64,000 nt of DNA from Pseudomonas sp. BCA17 (GCF_004519405.1 NZ_SGWI01000004.1:186001-250000), one strand, 5' to 3'. Counted from the stretch's first letter, positions 35,918-47,823 are shown. Numbers and translations: made by a program. Notes: generated from the letters alone by a model not told the origin.

Positions 35918-35940
35918 AACCTCGGGTTAACCGAGGTTTT
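35918..35940 (+). terminator. Rho-independent terminator of the chemoreceptor gene
   Basis: Perfect 8-bp stem AACCTCGG/CCGAGGTT (35918-35925, 35931-35938) with loop GTTAA and a short T-run. Confidence 0.85.
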
Positions 35941-36142
35941 GCCGGAACGTCCGGGTCTTCCCGGCGAATAACACCGACGTCTTTTTCCTACCCAACGCTC
36001 CAACGCATCCGGGACATCGACAACGCGCAGGTTTGCCACAAATAGCCTTCTATCGCCGTCATAGCCAGCCCCAATTCGCCTCCCCGACGTCCCCCGCCTA
36101 GACTCTCTCCATGTTGTTTCAACGGACAGAGGATTCACCATC

Positions 36143-36505
36143 ATGGGCAAACGTCATCCCAATCTCCCCGCCTGGCAATGGCGTAACTACCCGCAGAACC
36201 ATCAACACCCGACCAACCTGGCACTGCACTTGATTGCCGTGCCGCTGTTTATCATCGGGTTCCTGTTGATCGTATCCGGGGTATTCAGCCTGAGCCTGGC
36301 CAGCGTGGCCGTGGGTGTTATCGGTATCCTGGCCGGCCTGGCGTTGCAACGCCATGGCCATAGCCTGGAAGCCCAGGCCAGCGAGCCCTTCAGTGATCGT
36401 AAAGATGCGGTACAACGCCTGGTGGTCGAGCAGTTCGTGACTTTCCCGCGTTTTGTATTGAGCGGTGGCTGGTGGCGTGCCTGGCGACAGCGCCACAGGC
36501 ATTGA
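36143..36505 (+). CDS. DUF962 / Mpo1-like small membrane protein
   Basis: A 120-residue protein with two hydrophobic segments (LALHLIAVPLFIIGFLLIVS and LASVAVGVIGILAGLALQ). Histidines line up as in DUF962/Mpo1-like proteins: NHQHPTNLALHLIAVP near the start and QRHGHSLEAQASEPF after the second segment. Fungal Mpo1 is an iron-dependent dioxygenase of 2-hydroxy fatty acids; the bacterial function is not established. GAGG lies 10 nt before the ATG. Ends 2 bp before the convergent thioesterase gene. Confidence 0.75.
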   Translation: MGKRHPNLPAWQWRNYPQNHQHPTNLALHLIAVPLFIIGFLLIVSGVFSLSLASVAVGVIGILAGLALQRHGHSLEAQASEPFSDRKDAVQRLVVEQFVTFPRFVLSGGWWRAWRQRHRH

Positions 36506-36507
36506 AG

Positions 36508-37305
36508 TCAGGCGAAGACCACCACGCTCTGGCGGCTGATGGCGATCAACTCACCGCTCGGGCCCCAGAGTGCGGCGGCGGCATGGCCGTAGCCATCGCG
36601 GGCGTATTCGATATTGACGTAGTACTGGCACCAGTCGAGGGTGCTCAGCTGTTGCAACGGCTGGATAAACTCAATGGTCCAGGTCAAGGTGCTGCCCGGC
36701 GCAGGTTTTGTAAGGTGCGGCAGCAAGGCCGGCGGCCAGGCGTCAACTAGGGCCAGAATATGTGCCTCGGTCAATGCCTCTTCCTTCACATCGCCGCGCA
36801 GGCGCACCCAGCCGCCCATATCGCGTGATTTATTGCCGGTGAACGGCAGCCCGCCGACGCTCCATCGCATCGCCAGATGCCGCATGAACTCGGGGGTGAC
36901 CCCTTTGATATACGGCAACTCCTGGCAATCATCCCAGTGCTTGAAAGCCGGTGCAGGTTCGCTCGCTACATCAATCTGCGATTCACGGGCCGCGCCAAAA
37001 CTGGCCTGGACCACCGTGGCGACTTCGCCGTTCTGCACCACACGGCCGAGTAACTGGCTGACGGCCTTGCCTTCGCGCAGTACCTCCACGTGGTAACCGG
37101 CGGGCACGTCAGGCTCAACCGGGCCGACGAAGGTGATCGCCAGTGAGCGCAATGGACGATCCGCCGGCACTTGAGCACGCAGGGCTTCGTATTGCAAGGC
37201 GGCGACCAAACCACCAAACGTCGCACGGCCCTGGCCCCATTCGGCAGGAATGGTGACATCCAGCGGGTTGCTACGGGCGGCATCGAGCAAATCACTAAAG
37301 CGCAT
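36508..37305 (-). CDS. Acyl-CoA thioesterase family protein (TesB-like double hotdog)
   Basis: A 265-residue protein with the double hot-dog architecture of TesB-like thioesterases. The first half has WGQGRATFGGLVAALQYEAL and LAITFVGPVEPDVPAGYHVE. The second has GGWVRLRGDVKEEALTEAHI, LVDAWPPALLPHL and LTWTIEFIQPLQ, with the aspartate in LVDAWPP at the position of the catalytic acid. It would hydrolyse acyl-CoA thioesters in the cytosol; chain length unknown. It stands alone and converges with the DUF962 gene. Confidence 0.87.
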   Translation of the reverse strand: MRFSDLLDAARSNPLDVTIPAEWGQGRATFGGLVAALQYEALRAQVPADRPLRSLAITFVGPVEPDVPAGYHVEVLREGKAVSQLLGRVVQNGEVATVVQASFGAARESQIDVASEPAPAFKHWDDCQELPYIKGVTPEFMRHLAMRWSVGGLPFTGNKSRDMGGWVRLRGDVKEEALTEAHILALVDAWPPALLPHLTKPAPGSTLTWTIEFIQPLQQLSTLDWCQYYVNIEYARDGYGHAAAALWGPSGELIAISRQSVVVFA

Positions 37306-37395
37306 GGGGACCTCACATCGGGAACACGGATTGGGCGATCTTAACCACCGTGTGATGACTGCACAGCGCCCATACCGGCCAAAAACCGGACCGGT

Positions 37396-38157
37396 TCAGA
37401 AACAATCGGCGCTGAGTTTATCCAGCACCCGATCCGCCTGCCCTTCTGCCTTGGCCATGGTGCGATGCCATACCGCAACGCAGGGTTGCAAATCCGCTTG
37501 ATGTTCGGCCTGGGCCAGCCACTGCCAGCAGTCGTGCCAGTCGCCCAAGGCGCCTTGGGCGCTCTTGAGACGGGAGATGGCTTTGGCGGGGAGTTTGTCC
37601 AGCTTGGGGTAGGCCTCGGCAGCGTAGCGCACTCGCTTGATCAGCAAGCGCAGGCGATGACGGTCATGGCCGGGTTCCTTCAAGGCATCGCCGAGTTTTT
37701 CCCATTGCTTGGCGAGACGTTTTTCGATGCGTGGGCGCAAGCCCTTGAGCAGTTTCTGACGCTCAGATGCACGAATAAAACGTGGGAAAGCGTCGAGGAT
37801 CAACAACAGGTGGGCCACCTCCGGGCTTTGCGCAACGTCCCGATAAGCATCGGGTTGCAAGCGCAAACGCCGCGCGGCGGCCTCGTGATAACCCTGCTGG
37901 AGCAGGTAAGCGGCCAGCACCTCTCGATCCCGCAGCGGCGTGGTCAACTGGCCGACCGCCTTGGCGGCCAATTCAAGCTGCTCCACTCCGGGCAGGCCGC
38001 GCAGAGGACGTAACAGGCTGCGCAGGCGGCGCACAGTAGTGCGCAGATCATGCAGGGCTTCATCATCGGTAACGGCAGCGAGACGAGCCTGGCAGCTCAA
38101 TAATCCTACTTCCAGGCCAATGACCTGAACGACTAACTGATCGACCAAGGCTGACAT
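37396..38157 (-). CDS. CHAD-domain protein
   Basis: A 253-residue all-helical CHAD protein. The two halves carry the basic conserved motifs LHDLRTTVRRLRSLLRPLRG and HRLRLLIKRVRYAAEAYP, rich in arginine and lysine and close to conserved histidines, consistent with binding inorganic polyphosphate. No adjacent CYTH phosphatase or polyphosphate kinase gene is present. Excellent ribosome site GGAGGAAGGG immediately upstream of ATG 38157. Confidence 0.9.
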   Translation of the reverse strand: MSALVDQLVVQVIGLEVGLLSCQARLAAVTDDEALHDLRTTVRRLRSLLRPLRGLPGVEQLELAAKAVGQLTTPLRDREVLAAYLLQQGYHEAAARRLRLQPDAYRDVAQSPEVAHLLLILDAFPRFIRASERQKLLKGLRPRIEKRLAKQWEKLGDALKEPGHDRHRLRLLIKRVRYAAEAYPKLDKLPAKAISRLKSAQGALGDWHDCWQWLAQAEHQADLQPCVAVWHRTMAKAEGQADRVLDKLSADCF

Positions 38158-38201
38158 CCCTTCCTCCGCTGACGATGAAACTCTCTGCCAACTGCTACGG
38201 T

Positions 38202-38480
38202 TTAACGGCCGGCGCGCGACTCACGAATATAGAACCGGGCCTTCTCGGCCTTGTTGGAGCAACCCTCAAAAGCTTCGAATTGCTGCTGGGTCTTGGCGCC
38301 AGTCAACAGGGACAGCGCTTTGGAGTAACTGACAGTCCCAGCGAATCCCTCGGCCTTGGCCAGGTCCAGCTCATGCCAGGCGGCATCCAGTTGCGTGCCA
38401 CAGCTATCACGGTACGCAGTTTTCCCGGCACAACCGGCCAGAGCCAACACGATCACAGGCACACACATCCAGGCTTTCAT
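38202..38480 (-). CDS. Small lipoprotein of unknown function
   Basis: A 92-residue predicted lipoprotein: signal MKAWMCVPVIVLALAGC with lipobox LAGC at residue 17. The mature part contains two more cysteines (YRDSCGTQ and EGCSNKAE) that could form a disulfide, and the sequence AWHELDLAKAEGFAGTVSYS repeats a helical pattern. Residue +2 is alanine, favouring outer-membrane sorting. GAGGTG 8 nt upstream supports ATG 38480. It resembles conserved pseudomonad lipoproteins; role unknown. Confidence 0.85.
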   Translation of the reverse strand: MKAWMCVPVIVLALAGCAGKTAYRDSCGTQLDAAWHELDLAKAEGFAGTVSYSKALSLLTGAKTQQQFEAFEGCSNKAEKARFYIRESRAGR

Positions 38481-38696
38481 CGATGACACCTCAAAATAAA
38501 CAGAAACAGTCGTAGCCTGTAGACGTTGCCTACAGGGAAAAGTGCCTTGTCCGGCTACCCGAAAGCAAAACTGACTATAGCCAGAGCATACCCGAGCGCC
38601 CTGGCTAATCAGGAAAAATATTCCGCACATCGACGAAGATTGAGCCGCCACTCGGATGAGCGCATTGTGGTCAACTGTTTTGCGAAGGATCAGCTC

Positions 38697-39734
38697 ATGA
38701 AGAAACGTGTGGCCTTGGTACTGGGCTCCGGGGGGGCTCGGGGATACGCTCATATTGGCGTGATCGAAGAAATCGAACGGCGCGGTTATGACATCGCCTG
38801 TATCGCCGGTTGTTCCATGGGCGCGGTGGTGGGCGGGATCTACGCAGCCGGCAAATTGGATGAGTATCGAAACTGGATTGAAAGCCTCGACTACCTCGAC
38901 GTGCTGCGCCTGGTGGATGTGAGCTTTCGCCTGGGTGCCATTCGTGGCGAGAAAGTCTTCGGGCAGATCCGCAAGATCGTTGGCGAACTCAATATCGAAG
39001 AGCTGCGCATTCCCTACACCGCCGTCGCCACCGACCTGACCAACCAACAGGAAATCTGGTTTCAGGAGGGCTGCCTGCACCAGGCCATGCGTGCCTCAGC
39101 GGCGATTCCCAGTCTGTTCACCCCGGTGATGCAGGGCAACCGCATGCTGGTGGACGGAGGCCTGCTCAACCCATTGCCGATCGTGCCGGTGGTGTCGAGC
39201 CATTGCGACTTGATCATCGCGGTCAACCTCAATGCCACCAACCAAAAGCACTACCACTTGCCGGTGATCCAACGCCCGCCCGCGTTCAAGAGTCGCTTCA
39301 ACAACCTGGCGAGATCCCTGGGCTCGCACCTGCCCTTTCGACGCAAACAAGCTGAACAATTAATGAAGCTGGAACAGGAGGCCTTGCAGGCCGAAGCGGC
39401 AGAGATCAACCCATGGCTGGAATCGGCAGAACCCGAAGCCCAGCAGCCCGCGGCGGCACCGGAACAAGAAGGCGCACCGAAGTCCGCGACCGGTTCGTTC
39501 ATCATCGATAACGTCGGCCCGGCGTCGCTGCTGGATCTGATCAACCAGAGTTTCGAAGTGATGCAAACGTCACTGGCGCAGTACAAGATTGCCGGTTACC
39601 CGCCCGATGTGCTGATCAACGTACCGAAGCGGGTGTGCCGGTTTTTCGAGTTCTACAAGGCGCCGGAGCTGATCGCCCTGGGGCGGCAAATCGCCAGCGA
39701 TACCCTGGACCGGTATGAGAGTGAGCAGCACTGA
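38697..39734 (+). CDS. Patatin-like phospholipase (RssA family)
   Basis: Serine-aspartate lipid hydrolase of 345 residues. Oxyanion motif VLGSGGARGYAHIGVIEEI, nucleophile elbow GCSMGAVVGG and the catalytic aspartate in LVDGGLLNPLP are intact, as in RssA/NTE-like patatins. The C-terminal third is extended beyond minimal RssA, with a glutamate- and alanine-rich linker (residues 225-265) and a last helical segment ending YKAPELIALGRQI. Cytosolic or membrane-associated. ATG 38697 has AAGGA 8 nt upstream and gives the usual MKKRVALVLGSGG start. Confidence 0.9.
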   Translation: MKKRVALVLGSGGARGYAHIGVIEEIERRGYDIACIAGCSMGAVVGGIYAAGKLDEYRNWIESLDYLDVLRLVDVSFRLGAIRGEKVFGQIRKIVGELNIEELRIPYTAVATDLTNQQEIWFQEGCLHQAMRASAAIPSLFTPVMQGNRMLVDGGLLNPLPIVPVVSSHCDLIIAVNLNATNQKHYHLPVIQRPPAFKSRFNNLARSLGSHLPFRRKQAEQLMKLEQEALQAEAAEINPWLESAEPEAQQPAAAPEQEGAPKSATGSFIIDNVGPASLLDLINQSFEVMQTSLAQYKIAGYPPDVLINVPKRVCRFFEFYKAPELIALGRQIASDTLDRYESEQH

Positions 39735-39804
39735 CGTTGGTGTGGTGCTGATGGCCGCATCGTCAGCCGGCCCTTCTCATCGGTGACCGGGTTCTCGTCA
39801 GAAT

Positions 39805-40494
39805 CTAAGCATTCAACAATCGATACCCCACACCCGCCTCGGTCACGATGAACCTGGGCTGAGTGGGGTCATCCGCCAGCTTCTGCCGCAAGTGGCCCAC
39901 GACGATGCGCAGGTAGTGGCTGTCCTCGGTATGGGTAGGCCCCCAGATATCCTTGAGCAGTTGCTGCTGGGTAATCACCCGTCCCGGATGCCGCGCCAAC
40001 TGTGCCAGTACCGCGTACTCCTTGCGGGTGAGCGCCACTTCGGCACCGTCCAGCAGGACGCGACGATAGGCCAGGTCCACCGTCAGAGGGCCGAAATTCA
40101 AGGCAGCTTCCTGGGCCTCGCCCGCCGGCGCCTGGCGCAGCAATGCACGCACGCGGGCGAGAAACTCCTGAATACCGAACGGCTTGGTCACGTAGTCATT
40201 GGCGCCACCGTCGAGGGCCTCGACCTTCTGGCCTTCGCTGGCCCGCACCGACAGCACCAGGACCGGCACCGTCGACCACTCGCGAAACTCTCGCAGCACT
40301 TGCTGGCCGTCCATGTCGGGCAGGCCAAGGTCAAGTACCAGCAAGTCCGGCTTGCTCAGTGCCGCTTGGGCCAAGCCCTCGTTGCCGGTGCCGGCTTCGA
40401 TCACTTTATAGCCCTGGGAGGCCAGGCTGATGCGCAAAAACTTGCGGATCTGCGGTTCGTCATCAATGACTAGAATCGTCGCGGTCTGGCTCAT
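39805..40494 (-). CDS. kdpE: KdpE response regulator
   Basis: OmpR/PhoB-type response regulator, 229 residues, that activates kdpFABC. The receiver domain has ILVIDDEP (Asp11/12), the phosphoacceptor Asp55 in LLVLDLGLPDMDG and lysine in YVTKPFG. The DNA-binding winged helix carries LTRKEYAVLAQLARHPGRVI and LRIVVGHLRQKL. ATG 40494 chosen; a TTG three codons earlier is in frame. It follows kdpD with a 37-bp gap, so it is probably translated from the kdp transcript. The 11-bp direct repeats upstream of kdpF fit a regulator of this family. Confidence 0.96.
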   Translation of the reverse strand: MSQTATILVIDDEPQIRKFLRISLASQGYKVIEAGTGNEGLAQAALSKPDLLVLDLGLPDMDGQQVLREFREWSTVPVLVLSVRASEGQKVEALDGGANDYVTKPFGIQEFLARVRALLRQAPAGEAQEAALNFGPLTVDLAYRRVLLDGAEVALTRKEYAVLAQLARHPGRVITQQQLLKDIWGPTHTEDSHYLRIVVGHLRQKLADDPTQPRFIVTEAGVGYRLLNA

Positions 40495-40531
40495 GGTGTC
40501 CAATCAAAATCCGTGGAGAAAAGAGGGTAGC

Positions 40532-43183
40532 TCAAGCCTCGCGCTCCAAGCCAGGCTGCGTCGGTAACGGCAGAAACAAGGTGATGCAGGTGCCCCGCCC
40601 GTCAATGCCATCGGCCACGCTGATATGCCCGCCGTGGGCACCAACCATGCCCTGGCAAATCGCCAGGCCCAAGCCCGTGCCCTGCCCGCCCCGGTCACCG
40701 CGAGCGGCGGTGTAGAACATATCGAAAATCTTTGCACGCTCATCCTCGGGAATCCCCGGGCCCTCATCGGCCACCGCGAAGAACAACTGCTCACCCGTCA
40801 CGCCGGCGGTCAACTGCAAGCGGCCGTGAGGCGGAGAAAAACGCGCGGCATTTTCCAGCACATTGACCAAGGCTTGTTCGATCAACGCCGCGTGTACATA
40901 CAAGAGCGGCAGTTCAGCCGGTACATCGGCACTCACCTGCAACGGCGCGAGCACGGCGCGCAAACGACCGAGGGCGCTGCCGACGATGTCGCCGGGTGAC
41001 ACCCAGTCCCGCGCCAGTTTCAACGCACCATGGCCCAGGCGCGTCATGTCCAGCAGGTTCTGGATATAGCGGTCGAGGCGCTCGGCTTCATCGCGGGTGC
41101 CTTCGAGCAACTCGCGGCGATCCTCCAGAGGAATCGCTTCGCCAAGGGCCAACAAACTGTCGATGCTACCGCGCATGGACGTCAGCGGCGTGCGCAAATC
41201 GTGGGACACCGAAGCCAGCAAGGCGCTGCGCAACTGCTCGGTTTCGCCATGCAGCCGAGCGGATTCGAGTTCCTGCCCCAACTGAGCCCGTGCCAATGCC
41301 TGTGCCAGCGGCTGGCTCAACGCAGTGAGCAGGCGACGGCGCTGGCCACTCAATTCCAGACCCGGTTTTGGGCTGACACCGAGCAATCCCAAGGGCCCCT
41401 CCTCGCTCGATAACGGCCACCACCACCAGCGCCCGAACGGCAAGGTGCCAGTGCCCATGCCGGCCGGTTGATCGTGCTGCCAGGCCCAATCGGCGGCGGC
41501 GCGCTCGGCTTCGGTAAGGGTCAGCGGGTCACCGGTCTCGACCTTCCAACCGCCCTGGCCGTCACGGTTGACCAGGCACAGGTCCAGGTCACTCCAGCCT
41601 TCCAAATGATGGGCCGCCGCGCTGATCACCGCCTGGCGATCGGTGGCAGCCGTCAGTTTGCGCGACAGGTCAAGCAGTTCGCTGGTTTCTTCCTGGGTAT
41701 CACGCAGGGCCTGCAGTTGCCGGCGTTGGCGCGCAGCAAGGTTGCCGGTCAAAGCCGCCATCAACAGGAAGAACAACAGGGTCAGCACGTCCTCTTCACG
41801 CTGGATGGCAAACGAGAAATTCGGTGGGATAAACAGGAAGTCGTAGGTCAGGAACGACAGCACCGCACACACCAGGGACGGTCCCAGGCTGCTGCGCACC
41901 GCCACCAGCAATACCGCCGCGAGAAACACCAGGGAAATATTCGGCAGCGGCAACACACTGGCCACCGCCCAGGCCAGCGCCGCCGCGACGATGGTCGCCA
42001 ACACCGCCAGGCCGTAGTCGAACCAGACCAGCCCGCGCACGTCCGGCAGGCGTGGCGGAGCGGGCATGTCGTCGCTGTCGAGCACATTGATTTCCAGGCC
42101 CCGTGCGTTGCGCAGCAAGCGCGCCGCGAGGCCGCCCCCAAACAACCGGCGCCGCCACCGCATCCGCGACTGCCCCACCAGCAACAGGCTGGCGCGGCGT
42201 TCCGCGGCATGCTGGATCAGCGTTTTCGCCACTTCCCCCGCCCGCAACAACACAACCTCACCGCCGAGCCGCTCAGCCAGTTGTTGCGCGTTCTGCAGGC
42301 GCAGGCGCGATTGCTCATCCCGCGCGCGACCGTTGTCGACATGCACCAGGCTCCAGGGTAAATGCCGACGCTGGGCCACGCGGCTGGCATGCCGCACCAA
42401 ACGTTCGGCCTGGGCATCACCATCTACCCCCACCAACAAGCGTCCGCGTACCGTCGGTGCCGCCTGGCCGAGCTGACGATAGCCTTGAGCCAAATCGTCA
42501 TCGACGTGAGCGGCAGCGGTTTGCATCGCCAGCTCGCGCAGGGCCATCAGGTTGGTCTGGGTGAAAAACGCATCGATCGCCGCGCGAGCCTGTTCAGGCA
42601 CGTAGACCTTGCCGTCGCGCAAACGCTCCAGCAGCTCGCGGGATGGCAGGTCGATCAACAGCAATTCGTCCGCCTCTTGCAGCACCCAGTCCGGCAGCGT
42701 CTCGCGCACTTGCACGCCGGTGATGCCACGTACCTGGTCGTTGAGGCTTTCCAGGTGCTGGACGTTGACGGTGGTGAACACGTTGATGCCGGCGGCGAGC
42801 AGTTCCTGGATGTCCTGCCAGCGCTTTTCGTGACGGCTGCCGGGGGCGTTGCTGTGGGCCAACTCGTCCACCAGCACCAGCTTGGGCTTGGCGGCAAGCA
42901 GGCCGTCGAGGTCCATTTCTTCGAGCACCACACCGCGGTATTCGCTGCGCACCAAGGGTTGCTGCGGCAGGCCACTGAGCAGGGCTTCGGTCTCGGCGCG
43001 GCCATGGGTTTCGACCACCCCGGCGATCAGCCGCACGCCCTGGCGCAGCTGGGTGTGGGCGGCCTGGAGCATGGCGTAGGTCTTGCCCACGCCCGGCGCG
43101 GCACCGAGGAAAACTTTGAGCCGGCCACGGCCGTCCCGGGGCAGTTCGGCTAACAGGGCATCGGCGCGGCCGGAGTCGCTCAT
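40532..43183 (-). CDS. kdpD: KdpD sensor histidine kinase
   Basis: Osmo- and potassium-responsive sensor kinase of 883 residues. In order: the N-terminal KdpD domain with Walker A FLGAAPGVGKTYAML and LVDELAHSNAPGSRHEKRW, a Usp-like domain at about 240-370, four membrane segments around 390-490, a GAF-like region, the HisKA domain with His661 in ASVSHDLRTPLTSMRG, and the ATPase domain with ENAARF, DEGPGIP and GQGTGLGLAI. All kinase boxes are intact. It lies downstream of kdpC and upstream of kdpE. Confidence 0.96.
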   Translation of the reverse strand: MSDSGRADALLAELPRDGRGRLKVFLGAAPGVGKTYAMLQAAHTQLRQGVRLIAGVVETHGRAETEALLSGLPQQPLVRSEYRGVVLEEMDLDGLLAAKPKLVLVDELAHSNAPGSRHEKRWQDIQELLAAGINVFTTVNVQHLESLNDQVRGITGVQVRETLPDWVLQEADELLLIDLPSRELLERLRDGKVYVPEQARAAIDAFFTQTNLMALRELAMQTAAAHVDDDLAQGYRQLGQAAPTVRGRLLVGVDGDAQAERLVRHASRVAQRRHLPWSLVHVDNGRARDEQSRLRLQNAQQLAERLGGEVVLLRAGEVAKTLIQHAAERRASLLLVGQSRMRWRRRLFGGGLAARLLRNARGLEINVLDSDDMPAPPRLPDVRGLVWFDYGLAVLATIVAAALAWAVASVLPLPNISLVFLAAVLLVAVRSSLGPSLVCAVLSFLTYDFLFIPPNFSFAIQREEDVLTLLFFLLMAALTGNLAARQRRQLQALRDTQEETSELLDLSRKLTAATDRQAVISAAAHHLEGWSDLDLCLVNRDGQGGWKVETGDPLTLTEAERAAADWAWQHDQPAGMGTGTLPFGRWWWWPLSSEEGPLGLLGVSPKPGLELSGQRRRLLTALSQPLAQALARAQLGQELESARLHGETEQLRSALLASVSHDLRTPLTSMRGSIDSLLALGEAIPLEDRRELLEGTRDEAERLDRYIQNLLDMTRLGHGALKLARDWVSPGDIVGSALGRLRAVLAPLQVSADVPAELPLLYVHAALIEQALVNVLENAARFSPPHGRLQLTAGVTGEQLFFAVADEGPGIPEDERAKIFDMFYTAARGDRGGQGTGLGLAICQGMVGAHGGHISVADGIDGRGTCITLFLPLPTQPGLEREA

Positions 43184-43316
43184 GCGGGCAGTGTCCTTCA
43201 GGTATTTATGTAATCAGGCTCAATGAAAACAACTCGGGGTGGGGCCTTGCTCCCGATAGCGGCGGGCCAGGCGCTGATACACCGCTGATCGGCCGCAAGC
43301 CCCCTTCCACAAGGGT

Positions 43317-43862
43317 TCAGAGCTTTTCCAGGGCCATGTTCAGCGCCAGCACATTCACCACCGGCGGGCCCACCAACGGGCTTTCGATGTGCTCATCCAG
43401 CAACCGTTGCAAGGTCGACACCGGCACATTCCGCGCGGCTGCCACCCGCGCCAGTTGATAGGCAATCGCCTGCGGTGGCAAGTGTGGATCAAGACCACTG
43501 CCGGAGGTAGTCAGCGATGCCAAAGGTACCGGTCCCTGGCTCGGCACCCACTGCTTGTGCGCATCATCAACGATGCGCGTCGCCAACGCCGGGTTGCTTG
43601 GGCCGAGGTTGCTGGCGCTGCTGGAAACCGTCGCAAAGGCACCGGCCGATGGGCGCGGATGGAACCAGCCGTCACCGGTAAAATCCTGGGCGATCAGGCT
43701 GGAGCCGCGGACCTTGCCGCTGTCATCGCGCACCAGGCTGCCGTTGGCCTGCGCAGGAAACGCAACTTGGGCGACACCGGTGACGACCAACGGGTAAGCC
43801 ACGCCGGTGATCAGGGTCATGAGGACCAGCAGGCTCAGGGCCGGGCGGATCATGTTAGTCAT
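43317..43862 (-). CDS. kdpC: KdpC, potassium-transporting ATPase subunit C
   Basis: Single-pass chaperone-like subunit that aids ATP binding of KdpB. About 181 residues: membrane helix [20 protein letters not shown] near the N-terminus, then a periplasmic domain with [53 protein letters not shown] and [10 protein letters not shown], all family hallmarks. ATG 43862 has GAGG 8 nt upstream; a GTG two codons earlier overlaps the spacing. Lies 39 bp after kdpB. Confidence 0.95.
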   Translation of the reverse strand: MTNMIRPALSLLVLMTLITGVAYPLVVTGVAQVAFPAQANGSLVRDDSGKVRGSSLIAQDFTGDGWFHPRPSAGAFATVSSSASNLGPSNPALATRIVDDAHKQWVPSQGPVPLASLTTSGSGLDPHLPPQAIAYQLARVAAARNVPVSTLQRLLDEHIESPLVGPPVVNVLALNMALEKL

Positions 43863-43901
43863 CTTCACATCCTCAATAAATCGAGAAATTAATGGGGCGA
43901 G

Positions 43902-45959
<2,058 letters not shown>

Positions 45960-45974
45960 TGTCATAACCCCTTA

Positions 45975-47669
45975 TCAGAAGCCCATGCTCAAGTGTTCGG
46001 CGATGGGGCCCAACGCCAGCGTCGGCAGGAAAGTCAGGCCGCCCACCAGCAAGATGGTCACGGTCAGCAACGTCACGAACAGGGGGCCGTGGGTGGGGAA
46101 GCTGTTCTGGCCAATCGGCGCGGTTTTCTTCATCGCCAGGCTACCGGCCAGGGCCAGTACCGGGAGGATGTAGCCGAAACGACCGATCAACATACCCAGG
46201 CCCAGCATCAGGTTATGGAACGGGGTATTGCCACTGAAGCCGCCGAATGCCGAGCCGTTGTTGGCGCTCGCCGAGGTATAGGCGTAGAGCAACTGGCTGA
46301 ACCCGTGAGGTCCCGGGTTGCTGATGGCGCCGGCCGGCCCAGGCAGGCTGGCAGCCACAGCGCCGAGGACCAATACACCCACCGGCATGACCAGTAAGGT
46401 CACCACGAGTAATTGCACCTCCTTGGCCTGCAGCTTCTTGCCCAGGTATTCCGGGGTGCGGCCGATCATCAGGCCGGCGAGGAACACCGCGATCAAGACG
46501 TTGAGCAACATGCCGTACAGGCCCGCACCAACGCCGCCGAAGATCACTTCGCCGACCATCATGTTGACCAACGCCACCATCCCGCTCAGGGGGTTGAGGC
46601 TGTCTTGCATGCCGTTGACCGAACCGTTGGACGCTGCCGTGGTGGTCACCGACCACAACACGGTGCCAGTGGTGCCGAAGCGCGCTTCTTTGCCTTCAAG
46701 CGGTGCGGTTTGCTCAACGGCGGGGTTGTTCAGGGCCGGGTTGGGCTGGTATTCGGCCCACAGCGAAGTGGCGCCGCCAATCAGGAACAGGGCCAGCATG
46801 CAACCTAGGATCGCGCGGCTCTGACGCAGGTCTTTGACGTAGTGACCGAAGGTGAACACCAGCGCCACCGGGATCAGGATGATCGCGGCCAATTCAAACA
46901 GGTTGGCCCAGGCTGTCGGATCTTCGAAAGGGTGCGCCGAGTTGACGCCGAAGAAGCCACCGCCGTTGGTGCCCAATTGTTTAATTGCAATCTGGCTGGC
47001 GGCCGGGCCGAGCGGAATCACTTGATCCACGCCTTGCATCGTCACCGCGTCAACGTAATGGGCGAAGGTTTGCGGAACGCCCTGCCAGACCAGGAACAAC
47101 GCCAACACCAGGCACAACGGCAACAGGCCATAAAGGGTGGCACGGGTCATGTCGACCCAGAAGTTGCCCAGGGTCTTGGTGGACTTGCGACCGATCCCAC
47201 GGCAGAGCGCGACCAGGACGGCCAGACCGGTGGCGGCGCTGACGAAGTTCTGCACGGTCAGGCCGGCCATCTGGCTGAGGTAGCTCAGCGAGGCTTCACC
47301 GCTGTAGTTCTGCCAGTTGGTATTGGTCATGAAACTGACCGCGGTATTGAAGGCCAGCGTCCATTCCTGGCCCGGCAATTTCTGCGGGTTCAGTGGGAGG
47401 TAGTCCTGGAACATCAGGATCGCGAACAGCAACACAAAGCCGGCGAGGTTGAACGCGATCAGCGCCAGCGTGTACTTCTGCCAGCTCTGTTCCTGGTGCT
47501 CATCTACCCCCGACAGGCGATAGCAGGCTTTTTCCACAGGCGCTAAAACCGGGCTCAACCAAGTGCGCTGGCCTTCCATCACTTTGTAGTAGAACCGCCC
47601 GAGGAACGGTGCCGGCACCAGCACCACGGCAAAAAAGGCGATGATCAGCCAATAGTCATAACTGTGCAT
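45975..47669 (-). CDS. kdpA: KdpA, potassium-translocating subunit
   Basis: Ion-channel-like subunit of the Kdp ATPase, 564 residues and about ten membrane helices. Selectivity-filter-like loops are recognisable: SFMTNTNWQNYSGE in the first repeat and IKQLGTNGGGFFGVNSAHPF in the second, followed by TTTAASNGSVN and ANNGSAFGGFSGNTP in the third and fourth. TAGGAGCGGGCT precedes the ATG at 47669. Nine bp separate it from kdpF upstream. Confidence 0.97.
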   Translation of the reverse strand: MHSYDYWLIIAFFAVVLVPAPFLGRFYYKVMEGQRTWLSPVLAPVEKACYRLSGVDEHQEQSWQKYTLALIAFNLAGFVLLFAILMFQDYLPLNPQKLPGQEWTLAFNTAVSFMTNTNWQNYSGEASLSYLSQMAGLTVQNFVSAATGLAVLVALCRGIGRKSTKTLGNFWVDMTRATLYGLLPLCLVLALFLVWQGVPQTFAHYVDAVTMQGVDQVIPLGPAASQIAIKQLGTNGGGFFGVNSAHPFEDPTAWANLFELAAIILIPVALVFTFGHYVKDLRQSRAILGCMLALFLIGGATSLWAEYQPNPALNNPAVEQTAPLEGKEARFGTTGTVLWSVTTTAASNGSVNGMQDSLNPLSGMVALVNMMVGEVIFGGVGAGLYGMLLNVLIAVFLAGLMIGRTPEYLGKKLQAKEVQLLVVTLLVMPVGVLVLGAVAASLPGPAGAISNPGPHGFSQLLYAYTSASANNGSAFGGFSGNTPFHNLMLGLGMLIGRFGYILPVLALAGSLAMKKTAPIGQNSFPTHGPLFVTLLTVTILLVGGLTFLPTLALGPIAEHLSMGF

Positions 47670-47678
47670 AGCCCGCTC

Positions 47679-47768
47679 CTAGTTCCGATCCGCGCGTAGC
47701 AGCGCAACCAGCAGATAAATGAACAGTGCCACGGCCAATAGCAGTGACACCCCGTCCAGAACGCTCAT
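47679..47768 (-). CDS. kdpF: KdpF, small stabilising subunit
   Basis: A 29-residue single-helix peptide, MSVLDGVSLLLAVALFIYLL followed by VALLRADRN, with the hydrophobic stretch and basic C-terminal end typical of KdpF, which stabilises the KdpABC complex in the membrane. GGAGAGACTTCC is directly upstream of the ATG at 47768. It is the first gene of the kdp operon. Confidence 0.93.
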   Translation of the reverse strand: MSVLDGVSLLLAVALFIYLLVALLRADRN

Positions 47769-47823
47769 GGAAGTCTCTCCGTTTTGCGGCGATTGCCGCG
47801 TGTAGGGCAATTGTCCGCAGGAG

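Noticed and set aside
35890..36150. 86-codon minus-strand frame between the chemoreceptor and DUF962 genes
   Set aside because: Arginine-rich translation of GC-rich intergenic DNA that covers the chemoreceptor terminator and the DUF962 start; no ribosome site.
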